64,000 nucleotides of DNA from Xylocopa sonorina (Eukaryota > Arthropoda > Insecta > Hymenoptera > Apidae). Every line of letters starts with the position of its first letter. Positions within the stretch are counted from its first letter, which is position 1. The notes beneath the pieces are model-generated. The model was not told the DNA's origin and made no database searches. It saw only the letters and a program-made list of their open reading frames with translations. The position numbers were made by a program, and so were the translations under genes. This document shows positions 63,179 through 64,000 of the stretch, in pieces. Location of the stretch: the NCBI RefSeq assembly GCF_050948175.1, contig NC_135204.1, positions 10,593,473-10,657,472 of the forward strand. Reading direction: 5' to 3'.

Positions 63179-64000
63179 CTATTATTTATAGAACGCACCA
63201 CCACTCGAGAAGGTAGCTTACGAAGAAGGCGAAACGAATTTTCGCCATTCGAGCGAATTTGTTTTAATTGAAACAAACATTCGCCGTACTTTGTACATAC
63301 CTGCGCGTGTATACGGGTACTTGGTATTCACGTTGAAAATTTAAATATTAAGTTCGTCGAACAGCGAACGTGGCTTAGCTTCTCGGAGTGGTGTACAGTC
63401 TGTCGGAGGAAGTTCTTGATGGGTTTATTACACGGGCAGACATGGTTTTCTCGAGTAAATATTCCGCTACTCGAATGATTTATTCCGCTACGGGAATCGA
63501 TACCAGCCTTAAAGTGCATCGAGAATGAGCTTTCGCTGATTTACCAATTGTTGCAAGTCAAACACTCGGCAAAAACTGTTTAACCTTTTCAAACACTTGG
63601 TCGAATCATTCTAATGAATTTATGGAGTACGTAGAAAGTTGGTATTCACGCCGGTTTCGAACGGCACGGGAACTAAGCGCATTTATTTCATGCAAATTTC
63701 AAATTAGAAACACTCCGAGATACGTATAAGAGGAGATACAGTTCGCTTTTATCGCTTCTCTGTACGCGCTTCCAGTACAGTCGGTTACAAAATTAATTCA
63801 CGCCGTCCGCACGGTATCGCGTGCACAGAGATCGATACGCAACGTTAACACGCGTGTTCCTATTTTCACTTGGATTTAGATGCCCATTGCGCGGCGAGCG
63901 TTATTTGTGAGACAGCCTTTAGGCTTCACCCGCGCGCGCACACGCACACACACACACACATATCGAACGAAAGGGTTCCCGATGGACAGCGATGGGTACG
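63179..64000. other. Non-coding
   Basis: AT-rich sequence ending in a CG/CA microsatellite. No start codon or promoter for the minus-strand gene could be assigned. Confidence 0.6.
63930..63961 (+). repeat. (CG)n-(CA)n microsatellite
   Basis: A CGCGCGCG run passing into (CA)n, alternating purine-pyrimidine throughout. Confidence 0.9.

Overview
The window looks like one stretch of an insect nuclear genome, almost entirely non-coding. The base texture points to Hymenoptera, probably a bee: CpG is very frequent throughout (CGCG, TCGA and ACGCGT are everywhere), AT-rich spacers alternate with it, and short microsatellites are dense. The order-level assignment is inference. The coding evidence itself only says 'animal, probably insect'. 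There are no bacterial operons, rRNA or tRNA genes, CRISPR arrays or recognisable transposase or reverse-transcriptase frames.

One protein-coding exon can be defended. It lies on the minus strand at 56489-56740 (84 codons, phase 0 at both ends, clean AG acceptor and GTGAGT donor). It encodes the conserved N-terminal region of an ARID5-type chromatin protein (ARID5A/ARID5B family). A possible preceding micro-exon lies at 63135-63178 (minus); it has a perfect donor and a phase that fits, but weak support otherwise. No following exon (rest of the N-terminal module, or the ARID DNA-binding domain) was found to the left. Positions 1-56488 are therefore best read as one very long intron of this gene, or intron plus intergenic DNA.

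The layout, left to right, is as follows. 1-56488 is non-coding, with scattered simple repeats and several long purine- or pyrimidine-biased tracts. It also holds three diverged, same-orientation copies of a dispersed repeat about 160-190 bp long (11776-11965, 23681-23841, 36359-36532). A few blocks poorer in CpG than their surroundings carry recognisable transcription-factor motifs: a PBX/MEIS-type pair near 4227-4264, an RFX X-box-like site at 38110, an E-box plus nuclear-receptor DR1 at 44186-44212, and a further block at 46561-46720. 56489-56740 is the ARID5-like exon. 56741-64000 is upstream intron or promoter-side sequence with another PBX/MEIS-type site, a homeodomain-type TAAT cluster, a 74-bp (ACT)n microsatellite and the candidate micro-exon.

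Most long open frames here (up to 260 codons) result from high CpG and simple repeats removing stop codons. They show no domain, no splice structure and no plausible composition, and are not annotated as genes. No complete new biological system is visible. The most useful leads are the dispersed repeat family and the candidate enhancer blocks inside a possible giant intron of a chromatin regulator.
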